From NCBI RefSeq assembly GCF_000718515.1, contig NZ_JNZS01000017.1, positions 56,543-120,542 on the forward strand: a DNA stretch of 64,000 bases, in the 5' to 3' direction. The first letter of the stretch is position 1. Each line of letters opens with the position of its first letter. Below the pieces are notes generated by a model. It saw only the letters and a list, made by a program, of their open reading frames with translations, ran no database searches and had not been told where the DNA came from. This document shows positions 17,376 to 26,631 of this stretch, piece after piece. This stretch comes from Micromonospora parva. Lineage in GTDB: Bacteria; Actinomycetota; Actinomycetes; Mycobacteriales; Micromonosporaceae. Made by a program: the position numbers and the translations under genes.

Positions 17376-18233
17376 TCATCCCCGAAGGGACCCCCGGGGC
17401 CGTGGCTGACAGCGCGGGCAGCTGTACGACGACCGGTTCATGAACGCTTCCCGGCGGATCGGCGCGCCGCACCGGCGGCACGGCTCGCCCTCGCGGCCGT
17501 AGGCGTTGAGCGCCCTGTCGAAGTAGCCACTCTCGCCGTTGACGTTGACGTAGAGGGCATCGAAGCTGGTGCCGCCCTCCTTGATCGCCTCGGCCAGCAC
17601 GTCGCGGACGTGACCGAGCAGGCGCTGCGCGGCCGGAGCGGTCAGCGCGTCGGTGGGTCGGGTGCCGTGCAGCCGGGCGCGCCAGAGCGCCTCGTCGGCG
17701 TAGATGTTGCCCACCCCGGAGATCAGGGTCTGGTCGAGCAGGGCCCGCTTCACCTCGGTGTGCCGGCGGCGCAGCGCCGCGACGAACGCCGCGTCGGAGA
17801 ACTCCGGGTCCATCGGGTCGCGGGCGATGTGTGCGATCTCGTCGGGCAACTCGGCGCCGCCCTCGCTCACCGAGAGCCCACCGAACGTGCGCTGGTCGAC
17901 GAAGCGCAGCTCCGGGCCGTCGTCGCTGAACCGGAACCGGACCCGCAGGTGGGTCTCGTCCACTGTGCCGGGTGGCTGGAGCAGCAGCTGACCCGACATG
18001 CCGAGGTGCCCGACGATCGCGTCACCGCTGTCCAGTGGCAGCCACAGGTACTTACCGCGACGGCGGGCGTCCAGCACCGTCCGGCCGGCGAGCACGTCGG
18101 CGAAGTGCACGTCGCCGGGAGCGTGCCGGCGGACCGCACGCGGATGACGGACCTCGACCGAGGCGATCCGCCGGCCGACGACCCACTGGGCCACCCCCTG
18201 CCGGACGGTCTCCACCTCGGGCAGCTCAGGCAC
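17376..18233 (-). CDS. mutM: Formamidopyrimidine-DNA glycosylase (MutM/Fpg)
   Basis: A 285-residue base-excision enzyme that removes 8-oxoguanine and formamidopyrimidines. The N-terminus after the start is [12 protein letters not shown], providing the catalytic Pro and Glu. HLGMSGQL, the helix-two-turn-helix [18 protein letters not shown], and a C-terminal zinc finger (CRRCGAPI...YSCPRC) are all intact. The GTG overlaps the rnc stop by 8 nt (GTGCCTGA), so the two are translationally coupled, a gene order also seen in mycobacteria. Codons upstream of this GTG lie inside rnc and are rejected. Confidence 0.95.
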   Translation of the reverse strand: MPELPEVETVRQGVAQWVVGRRIASVEVRHPRAVRRHAPGDVHFADVLAGRTVLDARRRGKYLWLPLDSGDAIVGHLGMSGQLLLQPPGTVDETHLRVRFRFSDDGPELRFVDQRTFGGLSVSEGGAELPDEIAHIARDPMDPEFSDAAFVAALRRRHTEVKRALLDQTLISGVGNIYADEALWRARLHGTRPTDALTAPAAQRLLGHVRDVLAEAIKEGGTSFDALYVNVNGESGYFDRALNAYGREGEPCRRCGAPIRREAFMNRSSYSCPRCQPRPRGSLRG

Positions 18234-19146
18234 GCGCCGGCCCCGTCTCGTGGCCGTCGGCGCCCCCGGCCGGCAGCGCCTGCGCCAGGTGGTCGGCCTG
18301 CTCGGCCGAAGCGGCCCGCTCGGCACGCTCCAGCGGCCCGAACGGCTCACCCCGGTCGGCCGCGTCGTCCCGGTCGGTCGGCTGGTTCTGGCGGTCGCCG
18401 GCCCGACCATCCTGGCCGTCGTCGCCGTTCTGGTCGTTCTGCTCGGCGAGCGTGCGCCAGGCGGCCTCGGCGGCCCGCTGCTCGGCCTCCTTCTTGCTGC
18501 GCCCCTCCGCGCCGCCGTACCGGTTGCCGGCCACCACCACCCAGGCGGTGAACGTCTTGAGGTGATCCGGGCCGGTGCCCTCGATGCGGTACTCCGGCAC
18601 GCCCAGCCCGAGCGCCGCCGTCAACTCCTGGAGACTGGTCTTCCAGTCCAGGGCGGCGCCGCGACCGGCCGACTCGGCCATCAGCGGGTCGAAGAGCCGG
18701 TGGATGACGATCCCCGTGGTGTCCAGGCCGTACTGCAGGTAGATCGCGCCGAGCAGCGCCTCCAGCGTGTCGGCGAGGATGCTCGCCTTGTCCCGGCCAC
18801 CGGTCGTCTCCTCACCCTTGCCGAGCAGCAGGTACGCGCCGAGCCCTTCCGGGCCCAGACCGCGGGCCACGTCGGCGAGCGCCCGCATGTTGACCACGCT
18901 GGCCCGCAGCTTGGCGAGTTGCCCCTCGGGCAGATCCGGGTGGTTGTGGAAGAGCGCCGTGGTGATCACCACGCCGAGCACCGAGTCGCCGAGGAACTCC
19001 AGCCGCTCGTTGGTGGGCAGCCCGCCGTTCTCGTACGCGTACGACCGGTGGGTCAACGCGCGCTGGAGCAGCTCGGGTTCCAGGCTCACGCCGAAGGCGG
19101 CTTCCAGGTGACCGACGGACGCCCGCCGCCGCTTGTCGTTGCTCAT
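18226..19146 (-). CDS. rnc: Ribonuclease III
   Basis: A 306-residue double-strand RNA endonuclease. The RNase III signature [13 protein letters not shown] gives the catalytic acids, with a second acidic site in [12 protein letters not shown]. The double-stranded RNA binding domain follows ([15 protein letters not shown] to [13 protein letters not shown]). Unlike E. coli RNase III it carries about 70 extra acidic, Asn/Asp/Gln-rich residues at the C-terminus, predicted disordered. The ATG overlaps the plsX stop (ATGA). It processes rRNA and structured mRNAs. Confidence 0.95.
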   Translation of the reverse strand: MSNDKRRRASVGHLEAAFGVSLEPELLQRALTHRSYAYENGGLPTNERLEFLGDSVLGVVITTALFHNHPDLPEGQLAKLRASVVNMRALADVARGLGPEGLGAYLLLGKGEETTGGRDKASILADTLEALLGAIYLQYGLDTTGIVIHRLFDPLMAESAGRGAALDWKTSLQELTAALGLGVPEYRIEGTGPDHLKTFTAWVVVAGNRYGGAEGRSKKEAEQRAAEAAWRTLAEQNDQNGDDGQDGRAGDRQNQPTDRDDAADRGEPFGPLERAERAASAEQADHLAQALPAGGADGHETGPARA

Positions 19147-20228
19147 GTGCGTACCTCGGTGTCGGTGGAGCGATCGGTGCGATTCGTCGCGGCGTTGCCG
19201 TCGAGCAACGCGGAGACCAGATCGGTGGCGCGCCGCCGCCACAGGTGGGCGGCGAGAGCTATGCCGGAGGCGACGTCGTCGGCGCGGGCGGACCCGTGGC
19301 AGACGACCACCGTCCCGACGACACCCAACAGGGCCGCCGCGCGGGGGGCGCCGCCCTGCGCGGGTGGGCCGCCGGCCATCGCGTACGCGCCCTCAATGGC
19401 CTTGAGCAGCACGTTACCGGTGAACCCGTCGGTGACGACGACATCGGCGCGCGCGCCGAGGGCCACGTCGAACCCCTCGACCAGACCGACGTAGCGCGCC
19501 CCACCGGGCAGCGGTTCGACGGCGAGCAGCGGGTCGGTGGCGCGGCGAACCCGGTCGCCCTTGCCGGCCTCGGTGCCGACCGAGAGCAGCCCGACCCGGG
19601 GCGCGGCGATCGAGTGGGCCACCGCCGCGTAGGCGGCGCCGAGCACGGCGTGCCGGGCGAGGGTGGCCGGGCGGGGTTCCAGGGAGCCGCCGACATCGAG
19701 CAACACGACCGGCCCCGCCACGGCGGGCAGGGTGGCCGCAAGCGCAGGTTGGCGGATCTCCGGTGACCGGCCGAGGCCGAGCACGGCTGCGGTGACTGTG
19801 GCACCGGTGGCGCCGGCGGAGACCAGGGCGTCGGCGGTCCCGTCCCGGACGGCGGTGACCGCGGCCCGGACGGTGCTCTCGGCGCGGGCGGCGCTGGGAT
19901 GGTCGGCCATGCCGACGACATCGCGGACGGGCCGCACGGTGATCCGGGCGCGTTGCGCCGGATCGAGGGCGGCAATCAGCTCGTCGGCGACCTCGGTCGG
20001 ACCGACGAGAAGCAGATGCAGGTCAGGGTCGGCGCGCATGGCCCGCAGAGCGCCGTCAACCACGACGGCGGGAGCGTCGTCCCCGCCGAGGAGGTCAACG
20101 GCGATCCGCGCGGCGCCCGGCTCCACCGGAACGCCGGCCGGGTTAGGCCGGCCGGCGTCGGAGGGAGCCGGAGCACCGGGCGAATGCCAGGATGCGCGCG
20201 CCGCCCGACCTGGGGTCGGGGGCGTCAC
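19143..20228 (-). CDS. plsX: Phosphate acyltransferase PlsX (divergent)
   Basis: A 361-residue protein homologous to PlsX, which makes acyl-phosphate from acyl-ACP for phospholipid synthesis. Family marks: [11 protein letters not shown] (normally D-A-M-GGD), [34 protein letters not shown] and [14 protein letters not shown] Pro/Gly/Ala-rich leader of about 35 residues precedes the domain, so a start inside the ORF is possible. It lies between rpmF and rnc, with a 4-nt overlap to rnc. A PlsC-like gene and gpsA occur 18 kb away. Confidence 0.87.
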   Translation of the reverse strand: MTPPTPGRAARASWHSPGAPAPSDAGRPNPAGVPVEPGAARIAVDLLGGDDAPAVVVDGALRAMRADPDLHLLLVGPTEVADELIAALDPAQRARITVRPVRDVVGMADHPSAARAESTVRAAVTAVRDGTADALVSAGATGATVTAAVLGLGRSPEIRQPALAATLPAVAGPVVLLDVGGSLEPRPATLARHAVLGAAYAAVAHSIAAPRVGLLSVGTEAGKGDRVRRATDPLLAVEPLPGGARYVGLVEGFDVALGARADVVVTDGFTGNVLLKAIEGAYAMAGGPPAQGGAPRAAALLGVVGTVVVCHGSARADDVASGIALAAHLWRRRATDLVSALLDGNAATNRTDRSTDTEVRT

Positions 20229-20240
20229 TCGGCGTCCAGG

Positions 20241-20414
20241 TCAGACCTCGAGAACCTGGCGGCCGTTGTAGGTGCCGCAGACGGAGCAGGCGGCGTGCGG
20301 CAGCTTCGGGGACTTGCACTGCGGGCACGCAACGGTCGCGACCACGGTCGCCTTCCAGTTCGCCCGGCGGGACCGGGTGTTGCTGCGCGACATCTTGCGC
20401 TTCGGGACGGCCAC
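20241..20414 (-). CDS. rpmF: 50S ribosomal protein L32
   Basis: A 57-residue protein reading VAVPKRKMSRSNTRSRRANW with the usual basic N-terminus, then two Cys-x2-Cys pairs (CPQC and CSVC) for zinc. It has the standard length and motif order of L32. The GTG at 20414 has GAGGAG 9 nt upstream, and that ribosome site includes the stop region of the yceD-like gene. It is followed by plsX after 12 nt. Confidence 0.97.
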   Translation of the reverse strand: MAVPKRKMSRSNTRSRRANWKATVVATVACPQCKSPKLPHAACSVCGTYNGRQVLEV

Positions 20415-20419
20415 GGTTC

Positions 20420-20983
20420 TTACTCCTCTGTAACGGTCAGTTGCGACAGGCCCGCCCAACGCGGGTCGATCTGCTGGTGACTGTGGTCGGCCGGCAGATC
20501 GTCCCAGTGCGCCCCACATTCGGGGCACAGTCCTGGGCAGTCCTCCCGGCAGAGCGGGTTGGTCGGCAGCGTGAGCACCAACGCGTCCCGCAGCGCCGGC
20601 TCCAGGTCGATCAGATCGCCCTGCATCCGGCCCACCTCGTCCTCGTCGGTCGTGGCGTCCGTGGTGCTGTCCTCGTACGCGTACAGCTCCTGGATCGTCA
20701 CGGCCATCGAGTCGTTGATCTCGCGCAGACAACGGCCGCACTCGCCCCGGACGGGACCGGTGATGGTCCCGGAGACGAGCACGCCCTCGGACACCGACTG
20801 CAACCTCAGATCGAGGTCGAGGTCCGCGCCCTCCGGCACGCCGATCAACTCCACACCGAGGTCCGCCGGTGCCGGCACGACCCGCTGGACCTCACGCAAC
20901 GCGCCAGGGCGACGCGGCAGGTCCCTCGTGTCGAGGACCAGCGGCGACCTGGGGTTGAGTGTCGATGGCGAGTGCTTGGGCAT
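20420..20983 (-). CDS. DUF177/YceD family protein
   Basis: A 187-residue protein of the YceD (DUF177) family, almost always encoded next to rpmF. The start MPKHSPSTLN is supported by GGAG 7 nt upstream. Features are a conserved ECGRCLREI and a C-terminal CREDCPGLCPECGAHWDD, which together give at least six cysteines and suggest zinc binding. The family is linked to 23S rRNA accumulation in plants and E. coli, but the actinobacterial role is unproven. In-frame codons upstream to 21121 overlap the next gene and lack family features. Confidence 0.9.
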   Translation of the reverse strand: MPKHSPSTLNPRSPLVLDTRDLPRRPGALREVQRVVPAPADLGVELIGVPEGADLDLDLRLQSVSEGVLVSGTITGPVRGECGRCLREINDSMAVTIQELYAYEDSTTDATTDEDEVGRMQGDLIDLEPALRDALVLTLPTNPLCREDCPGLCPECGAHWDDLPADHSHQQIDPRWAGLSQLTVTEE

Positions 20984-21092
20984 AGTTAGACTCCGGCCGG
21001 TGAGAGGCCGACAAAAAAGGTTACCTGGACGACCGCCGGACCGTCGAACCGGGGGCGACGCCCGCCTGAGAAGTCGGCTGGTGAGGTGCCGC

Positions 21093-21590
21093 TCAGAAGG
21101 GTAGCGGGCGTTCCGCCTCATCCCCAGCGAAGGTGCCGATCTCCCGCAGCGCGTGCATCTTGTCCCGGCCGCGCTCTATCGAGGCCAGCGCCCGGGTGAG
21201 GAACTGCTCGAAGTTGGCCAACGCGGTGTCGACGTAGTCGTCGACCTCCTCCCGCAGGCGCTGCGCCTCGGCGCGGGCCTCACCGATGATCCGGGCACCC
21301 TCGTGCTCGGCGGACACAGTGATCTCGTTCACCGAGACCAGGCGGGCGTGTTCTGCCTCACCCTCGCTGATGATCCGGTCCGCCTCGCGCTTGCCGGCTT
21401 CCATGATCTTGTCGCGCTCCTCCAGGAGGGCGGCGGCACGACGCAGGTCGGCGGGGAGATCGGCGCGCATCTCGTCGAGGGCAGCGATCATCTCACCCCG
21501 GTCGACCATGCAGTTGTTGCGCGACATCGGGACGGAGCGGGCCTGCTCCAGGATGGCGATCAGTTCGTCGATGCGATCGAGCGGGTCCAC
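21093..21590 (-). CDS. sepIVA: SepIVA-like DivIVA-family coiled-coil protein
   Basis: A 165-residue protein, almost all helix. It opens MDPLDRIDELIAILEQARSV and then has a long coiled coil with evenly spaced heptads (LEERDKIMEAGKREADRIISE). In mycobacteria the gene in this position (next to DUF177, rnc and fpg) is sepIVA, a DivIVA-domain septation factor, and the N-terminus agrees. It should act at the cytoplasmic membrane during septation. The GTG start has AGGAG upstream. It was identified by position and coiled-coil pattern, not alignment. Confidence 0.82.
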   Translation of the reverse strand: MDPLDRIDELIAILEQARSVPMSRNNCMVDRGEMIAALDEMRADLPADLRRAAALLEERDKIMEAGKREADRIISEGEAEHARLVSVNEITVSAEHEGARIIGEARAEAQRLREEVDDYVDTALANFEQFLTRALASIERGRDKMHALREIGTFAGDEAERPLPF

Positions 21591-21751
21591 CGGCTACCTC
21601 ACTCCTGTCGTTCGTCGGCCGACCTCCATGATGCGGGCTACGGCCGTTCCCCGCGCCACCAATCATGTCGTGCCCGCCCCACCGCCGCCCCACTCACCCC
21701 ATCCCGGCGAGTCGCGACATAGTCACCCGCCGCGTCCCCACCCTCGGCGTC

Positions 21752-21819
21752 GATCTTGCACTTCCTGTTGCGTCAAATCGCCTCAGAAGGAGCGATCCGG
21801 GAACCATAAGTGCAAGATC
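21752..21819. repeat. 68-nt inverted-repeat element, copy B
   Basis: GATCTTGCACTT (21752-21763) pairs with AAGTGCAAGATC (21808-21819). Total length is 68 nt, identical to copy A at 14832; the interior has diverged. It lies in the 275-bp gap between the sepIVA start and the coaD end. Confidence 0.8.
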
Positions 21820-21865
21820 GCGGGAAGTGAGGGGGTCGGACAGGGCCGCGTGGTGCGGGATCGGC

Positions 21866-22348
21866 TCAGCGGCGGGGGCCCAGACGGGCCTGGAGCGCTT
21901 CGCGGACCGGGTCGGGGACGTGGGCGGAGATGTCGCCACCCCACTTGGCCACGTCCTTGACCAGGCTCGACGACAGGAACGAGTAGAGCGGATTGGTCGG
22001 CATGAAGAGCGTCTCCACGCCAGCCAGACCGATGTTCATCTGGGCCATCTGCAACTCGTAGTCGAAGTCGCTGACCGCCCGCAGACCCTTGATCAGCACG
22101 CTCGCCTGCTGGGCCCGGCAGAAGTCCACCAGCAGCCCGCGGAACGACTCGACCCGCACGTTGCCGTACGACGAGGTCACCTCGCGGAGCATCTCGATGC
22201 GCTCCTCGACGGTGAACAGGCCACTCTTCGACTGATTCACCAGCACACCGACGATGACCTCATCGAAGAGCCGACTGGCCCGCCCGATGATGTCGAGGTG
22301 TCCGTTGGTGACCGGGTCGAACGAACCGGGACACACCGCACGTCTCAT
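21866..22348 (-). CDS. coaD: Phosphopantetheine adenylyltransferase
   Basis: A 160-residue enzyme of coenzyme A synthesis (4-phosphopantetheine plus ATP to dephospho-CoA). The nucleotidyltransferase motif is [15 protein letters not shown], and the C-terminal motif is [10 protein letters not shown]. The length fits the family. The ATG at 22348 overlaps the rsmD stop by 4 nt (ATGA), so the two are coupled; this rsmD-coaD order is common in actinobacteria. Confidence 0.96.
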   Translation of the reverse strand: MRRAVCPGSFDPVTNGHLDIIGRASRLFDEVIVGVLVNQSKSGLFTVEERIEMLREVTSSYGNVRVESFRGLLVDFCRAQQASVLIKGLRAVSDFDYELQMAQMNIGLAGVETLFMPTNPLYSFLSSSLVKDVAKWGGDISAHVPDPVREALQARLGPRR

Positions 22349-22908
22349 GATCGGCGACCGTACCAAAGGGTGGTCTCGCCGTAACGGCGGCTGCGCTCGG
22401 CGGTGATCCCCTCCACCCAGTCGAACTCCCTGGTGCGGCGGGACCGCTCGACCACCACCAACGCGTCGGGCGCCAGCCAGCCGCCGTCGACGAGCGCGGC
22501 CAACATCGCGGTGATCTCCTCGTCCGGCACCGCGTACGGCGGGTCGGCGAAGACCACGTCGTACGGCTCCCCGTCCGGCCCGGCGGCCAGCACCGTCGCC
22601 ACCTTGCCGGTGACCAGACGGGCCGCCGGGCCGGCGCGCAGGGCCGCGACGTTCTCCCGGATCACCCGGGCCGCCCGCGGGTCGGACTCGACGAGCAGCA
22701 CGTGCCGGGCGCCCCGGGAGAGCGCCTCCAGCCCGACCGCGCCGGAGCCGGCGTACAGGTCGGCGAAGCGGGCGCCGTCGAGATCGACGTCGGCCTGGAC
22801 GGCGCTGAACAGCGCCTCCCGGACCCGGTCCGAGGTGGGTCGGGTGCCGGCGCCGGGGGGCGCGGCAATCCGCCGGCCACCGAGCGTCCCGGCCACGATC
22901 CGGGTCAC
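22345..22908 (-). CDS. rsmD: 16S rRNA (guanine966-N2)-methyltransferase
   Basis: A 187-residue SAM-dependent methylase. It opens with [32 protein letters not shown], has SAM motif [18 protein letters not shown], and catalytic VFADPPYAV. It methylates guanine 966 of 16S rRNA in the small subunit. The GTG start at 22908 is preceded by GGAGG (minus strand). Overlaps coaD by 4 nt. Confidence 0.93.
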   Translation of the reverse strand: MTRIVAGTLGGRRIAAPPGAGTRPTSDRVREALFSAVQADVDLDGARFADLYAGSGAVGLEALSRGARHVLLVESDPRAARVIRENVAALRAGPAARLVTGKVATVLAAGPDGEPYDVVFADPPYAVPDEEITAMLAALVDGGWLAPDALVVVERSRRTREFDWVEGITAERSRRYGETTLWYGRRS

Positions 22909-23303
22909 CGTTTCCTCCTGCTCATGCCCGCGACGCTACGCGATGCGACGCGGGCCCGGTCAGCACGGCGCGGATCCGGGGAGCCGGCCAGCCGGCGACG
23001 ACGCGGCGCGACTGAGCAGCCACGCAAGCCCGGAATCCACAGTGCAGCAGCGGCGCGAGGACGGTCCCCAGTGATCGGACGGACACCTTCGGTTCATCAA
23101 AGATCACGAATCGACTACATTGCCGGATGGCAATGATCTGAACTCCCCTCATTAACCACCCATCAGTACAGTCTCCCCCTGTCCCCGCTTTCGCCGCGGG
23201 AACACCACCGCGTCGCGACGCCCCGGTGAGCAGGTGACTCCCCGGTCACCACGTCTCCCGGCCTCCCGCCACGCGATCCGTACCCCCCTCACCAGGAGCA
23301 GGC
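22909..23303. other. Divergent intergenic region, no gene seen
   Basis: This 395-bp gap lies between rsmD (minus) and the LPXTG gene (plus) and should hold the promoters of both. It is less GC-rich than average around 23090-23165. A perfect inverted repeat CATTGCC-GGAT-GGCAATG is at 23118-23135, possibly an operator, and TACAGT (23167-23172) is a possible -10 for the plus gene with no good -35. The 76-codon minus ORF here looks non-coding. Confidence 0.5.
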
Positions 23304-24269
23304 GTGAACCCTCCCAAGTCTCCGTTCCGGCGCGTCGCGGCCATCGCCGCGGGTGCGCTGATCGGCCTCGCCGGCGTCGGCACCCTCGCGAGCCCCGCGA
23401 GCGCCCACCACCCCGAGCCCTCCGGCACCTACTGCCTGACCTCCGACGGTCAGGTCAAGGTGACCTGGACGGTCGGCAACAGCGAGAACATCGACGCGAC
23501 CATCACCAAGCTCGAGTCGACCGTCCCGGGTGACTTCACCGGCGACCTGGCGAAGGACGCCACCCTGCCGGCGAAGGGCCAAGGTTTCCTCACCGGCACC
23601 CAGGCGCACACCTTCGACACGAAGCGGCCGACGGTCGAGCTGACCGTCGAGGCGCGATGGGTGCGTACCGACCGGATCGTGACCGAGTCGCGGACCGTCG
23701 CCGCCGAGCCGAAGGGCACCTGCGCGGCAGAGACCACGCCGCCGGCGAGCACCCCGACCCCCAGCGCACCGGCGACCCCCACGCCGACCCCCACCACCGC
23801 CTCTCCGTCGCCGAGCCAGCCGCCGGCCCAGAGCCCGACCCCGACCCCGCCGGCCACCCCGGCTCCGGCGGAGCCGGTCGGCTCGGTCGAGTCGACCTGC
23901 GACAAGCTCACCTTCACGATCGAGAACCCCGCCGACGGTGAGACCGTCACGCTCACCCTGACCCCGAACAAGGGCGAGGTGAAGACGCTCGTCGTGAAGC
24001 CGGGCGAGACCGGTTCCGTCTCCTTCGACGCGACCGAGGGTCTCGTCGTGACGCCGGCCGCCGAGGGCCTGGACGACACCGCGCCGATCGCGTGGGAGAA
24101 GCCGGCCGACTGCACCCCGGGTCAGGGTGGCGGCGACAAGGACGAGCCGGCTCTGCCGCTGACCGGTGCCGCGACCGGCGGCATCATCGCCGGCGCCGTG
24201 GTGCTGCTCGCCGCCGGTGCCGCCCTGTTCGTGGTGGCCCGCCGTCGTCGGGTTCGCTTCACCGCCTGA
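23304..24269 (+). CDS. LPXTG-type sortase-anchored surface protein
   Basis: A 321-residue exported protein. An N-terminal signal peptide ends at SPASA; two small beta-rich domains with cysteine pairs (CLTSDGQVKV to GTC, and STCDKLTF to DC) flank a Pro/Thr linker (about 148-190). The C-terminus is a sortase signal: LPLTG, hydrophobic helix, then RRRRVRF. Sortase would link it to peptidoglycan. No sortase gene is in the window. The GTG at 23304 has AGGAG upstream. The function of the two domains is unknown; a terminator follows at 24288. Confidence 0.88.
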   Translation: MNPPKSPFRRVAAIAAGALIGLAGVGTLASPASAHHPEPSGTYCLTSDGQVKVTWTVGNSENIDATITKLESTVPGDFTGDLAKDATLPAKGQGFLTGTQAHTFDTKRPTVELTVEARWVRTDRIVTESRTVAAEPKGTCAAETTPPASTPTPSAPATPTPTPTTASPSPSQPPAQSPTPTPPATPAPAEPVGSVESTCDKLTFTIENPADGETVTLTLTPNKGEVKTLVVKPGETGSVSFDATEGLVVTPAAEGLDDTAPIAWEKPADCTPGQGGGDKDEPALPLTGAATGGIIAGAVVLLAAGAALFVVARRRRVRFTA

Positions 24270-24287
24270 GACAACCCGCTCTGACAC

Positions 24288-24325
24288 CTGAGGGCGCGTC
24301 GACCACCCGGTCGGCGCGCCCTCAG
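24288..24325 (+). terminator. Terminator hairpin after the LPXTG gene
   Basis: CTGAGGGCGCG (24288-24298) pairs perfectly with CGCGCCCTCAG (24315-24325) and the stem extends inward by weaker pairs. It starts 18 nt after the stop codon. No T-run. Confidence 0.75.
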
Positions 24326-24342
24326 CCATGTAGTGGCCTGCC

Positions 24343-24421
24343 TGATCGACTCGACATCATGGAAACCGGGGTATCCCTGTCGACGGGATACCCCGGCTTC
24401 ATGAAACTGGAGTGGATCACG
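24343..24421. repeat. 79-nt dispersed repeat element, copy 1 (with a near-perfect internal hairpin)
   Basis: Ends are TGATCGACTCG (24343-24353) and GAGTGGATCACG (24410-24421). The core ATGgAAaCCGGGGTATCCC (24359-24377) pairs with GGGATACCCCGGcTTCAT (24385-24402), a hairpin that may terminate recG, which ends at 24433 on the minus strand. A same-length relative in the opposite orientation is at 61992-62070, with about 70% of positions identical without gaps. Confidence 0.8.
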
Positions 24422-24432
24422 GCGGCGCGTGA

Positions 24433-26631
24433 TCAGCCCTTTTCCAGGTACTCCGCGCGGTCCTCGTCGACAAGTGCGGCCACCGAGGCGGCCAGCGCCG
24501 GATTGCGGGTCAGCTCCGGGTCGTCCTCGATCAGGGTGATCGCCTCGGCGCGGGCCTCGCGGATCAGGTCGGCGTCGCGTCGCAGCGACAGCAACCGCAG
24601 GTGCGAGCGGTGCCCGGACTGGGTGGCACCCAACACGTCGCCCTCGCGGCGCTGCTCCAGATCAAGCTCGGCGAGCTTGAAACCGTCGCTCGTGGACGCC
24701 ACCGCGTCCAGCCGCTCCCGCGCCGACGAGCCCTCCGGCGCCTCGCTGACCAGCAGGCAGAGCCCGGCGGCGGCACCCCGGCCGACCCGGCCCCGCAACT
24801 GGTGCAACTGGGAGACACCGAACCGGTCGGCGTCCAGCACGATCATCACCGTCGCGTTCGGCACGTCCACGCCGACCTCGATCACTGTGGTCGCCACCAG
24901 CACGTCCAGGTCGCCGGCCGCGAAGGACCGCATCACCGCGTCCTTCTCGTCGGCCGGCAGCCGACCGTGCAGCACCCCGATCCGCAGGCCGTGCAGTGGA
25001 CCCTCGGCCAGCAGCGGGGCCACCTCGGTCACCGCCAGCGGCGCCCGCCGGCCGTTGTCGTCCTCGGGTGGCGGTTCCTCCTCGGCGCCAGGGCCGTCCC
25101 CGATGCGCGGACACACCACGTACGCCTGGTGCCCGGCGGTCACCTCCTCGCGCAGCCGCCGCCAGGCCCGGTCCAGATAGGCCGGTTTCTCGGCGGCCGG
25201 CACCACGTGCGAGGCGATCGGCGACCGCCCCCGGGGCAGCTGGGAAAGCGTGGAGACCTCCAGGTCGCCGTAGACCGTCATCGCCACGGTGCGCGGGATC
25301 GGGGTCGCCGTCATCACCAGCACGTGCGGCGGCTGGTCGGCCTTGGCCCGCAGCGCGTCGCGCTGCTCCACGCCGAAGCGGTGCTGCTCGTCGACGACCA
25401 CCAGGCCCAGGTCGGCGAAGTCGACCCCCTCGTAGAGCAGGGCGTGGGTGCCGAGCACGATGCCGGTCGCGCCGCTGGCCACCTCGCCGAGCGCCCGGCG
25501 GCGGGCCGCCGCGCCCAGCGAGCCGGTGACCAGCTCGACCCGGGTGGCGTGCTCGGCGGCGCCCAACTCGCCGGCCCGACCGAGCGGCCCGAGCAGGTCG
25601 AGCATGCCGCGGTGGTGCTGGGCGGCCAGCACCTCGGTGGGCGCCAGAAGCGCGGCCTGTCCGCCCGCGTCGACCACCTGGAGCATCGCCCGCAGCGCCA
25701 CCACCGTCTTGCCCGAGCCCACCTCGCCCTGCAACAGGCGGTGCATGGGGTGCCCGGCGGCCAGGTCCGCCGCGATCTCCACGCCCACCTCGCGCTGGCC
25801 CGCCGTCAGCTCGTACGGGAGTCGGGCGTCGAAGGCTTCCAGCAGCCCGCCCGGGCGTGCCGGGCGGGGCCGGGCCGGCCAGTCGGCCGCCCGGTGCTTG
25901 CGCTGCACCAGGGTCACCTGGACGGCGAAGGCCTCGTCCCACTTGAGTCGCCGCCGCGCCTGGTGCAGCGCCTCCTTGCTGGACGGCCGGTGGATCTCGC
26001 TCAACGCGGCGCCCAACCCGACCAGCTTGCGACCGGCCCGCACAGCGCTCGGCAGTGGGTCGTCCGGCGGGGTGAACGTGTCCAGCACGACGCGCACGCA
26101 GCGCGCGATCACCCAGGTCGGCACGGCAGCGGCGGCCGGGTAGACGGGGATGAGCGCCCCGGCGAACTCCTCGATGTCGTCGTTGGCCGCCGCCTCGCCG
26201 TCGCCACCCTCGCCGAGCAGGACGTACTCCGGGCCGTTGAGCTGCCGTTTGCCCCGGAACTCGGTGACCTTGCCGGCGAACAGCCCCCACCGGCCGGGGC
26301 GCAGCTCCCGCTCGCGCCACGCCTGGTTGCCGAAGAAGGTCAACGTCAGCACCCCGCCGGAGCCGTCGCCGACGGTCACCTCCAGCAGGTTGCCCCGCCG
26401 CTGACGCATCGGGCGCACCGCGGTGCGCTGCACCTGAGCCAGCACGGTGACCTGCTCACCGACGTCCAGCGAGCGGATGTCGGTGTGCTCACCACGCTCG
26501 TCGTAGCGACGCGGGAAGTGGTAGACCAGGTCACCCGCGGTGTGCAGGTCGAGGTGTGCGGCCAGCGCCTTGGCTGTCTTCTCCCCGACCAGCTTCTTCA
26601 GCGGAGTGTCCACAGTGGCTGGTTCGCTCAT
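24433..26631 (-). CDS. recG: ATP-dependent DNA helicase RecG
   Basis: A 732-residue superfamily 2 helicase that remodels replication forks and Holliday junctions. The N-terminal wedge/OB domain is followed by Walker A GEVGSGKTVVAL, VVVDEQHRFG (motif II, DEQH), TATPIPRT (motif III) and LRGRVGRG (motif VI); the C-terminus is basic. Length and motif order match RecG. The ATG at 26631 overlaps the stop of the DAK-type gene by 4 nt (ATGA), so both are probably read from one transcript. This pair is conserved in mycobacteria. Confidence 0.96.
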   Translation of the reverse strand: MSEPATVDTPLKKLVGEKTAKALAAHLDLHTAGDLVYHFPRRYDERGEHTDIRSLDVGEQVTVLAQVQRTAVRPMRQRRGNLLEVTVGDGSGGVLTLTFFGNQAWRERELRPGRWGLFAGKVTEFRGKRQLNGPEYVLLGEGGDGEAAANDDIEEFAGALIPVYPAAAAVPTWVIARCVRVVLDTFTPPDDPLPSAVRAGRKLVGLGAALSEIHRPSSKEALHQARRRLKWDEAFAVQVTLVQRKHRAADWPARPRPARPGGLLEAFDARLPYELTAGQREVGVEIAADLAAGHPMHRLLQGEVGSGKTVVALRAMLQVVDAGGQAALLAPTEVLAAQHHRGMLDLLGPLGRAGELGAAEHATRVELVTGSLGAAARRRALGEVASGATGIVLGTHALLYEGVDFADLGLVVVDEQHRFGVEQRDALRAKADQPPHVLVMTATPIPRTVAMTVYGDLEVSTLSQLPRGRSPIASHVVPAAEKPAYLDRAWRRLREEVTAGHQAYVVCPRIGDGPGAEEEPPPEDDNGRRAPLAVTEVAPLLAEGPLHGLRIGVLHGRLPADEKDAVMRSFAAGDLDVLVATTVIEVGVDVPNATVMIVLDADRFGVSQLHQLRGRVGRGAAAGLCLLVSEAPEGSSARERLDAVASTSDGFKLAELDLEQRREGDVLGATQSGHRSHLRLLSLRRDADLIREARAEAITLIEDDPELTRNPALAASVAALVDEDRAEYLEKG

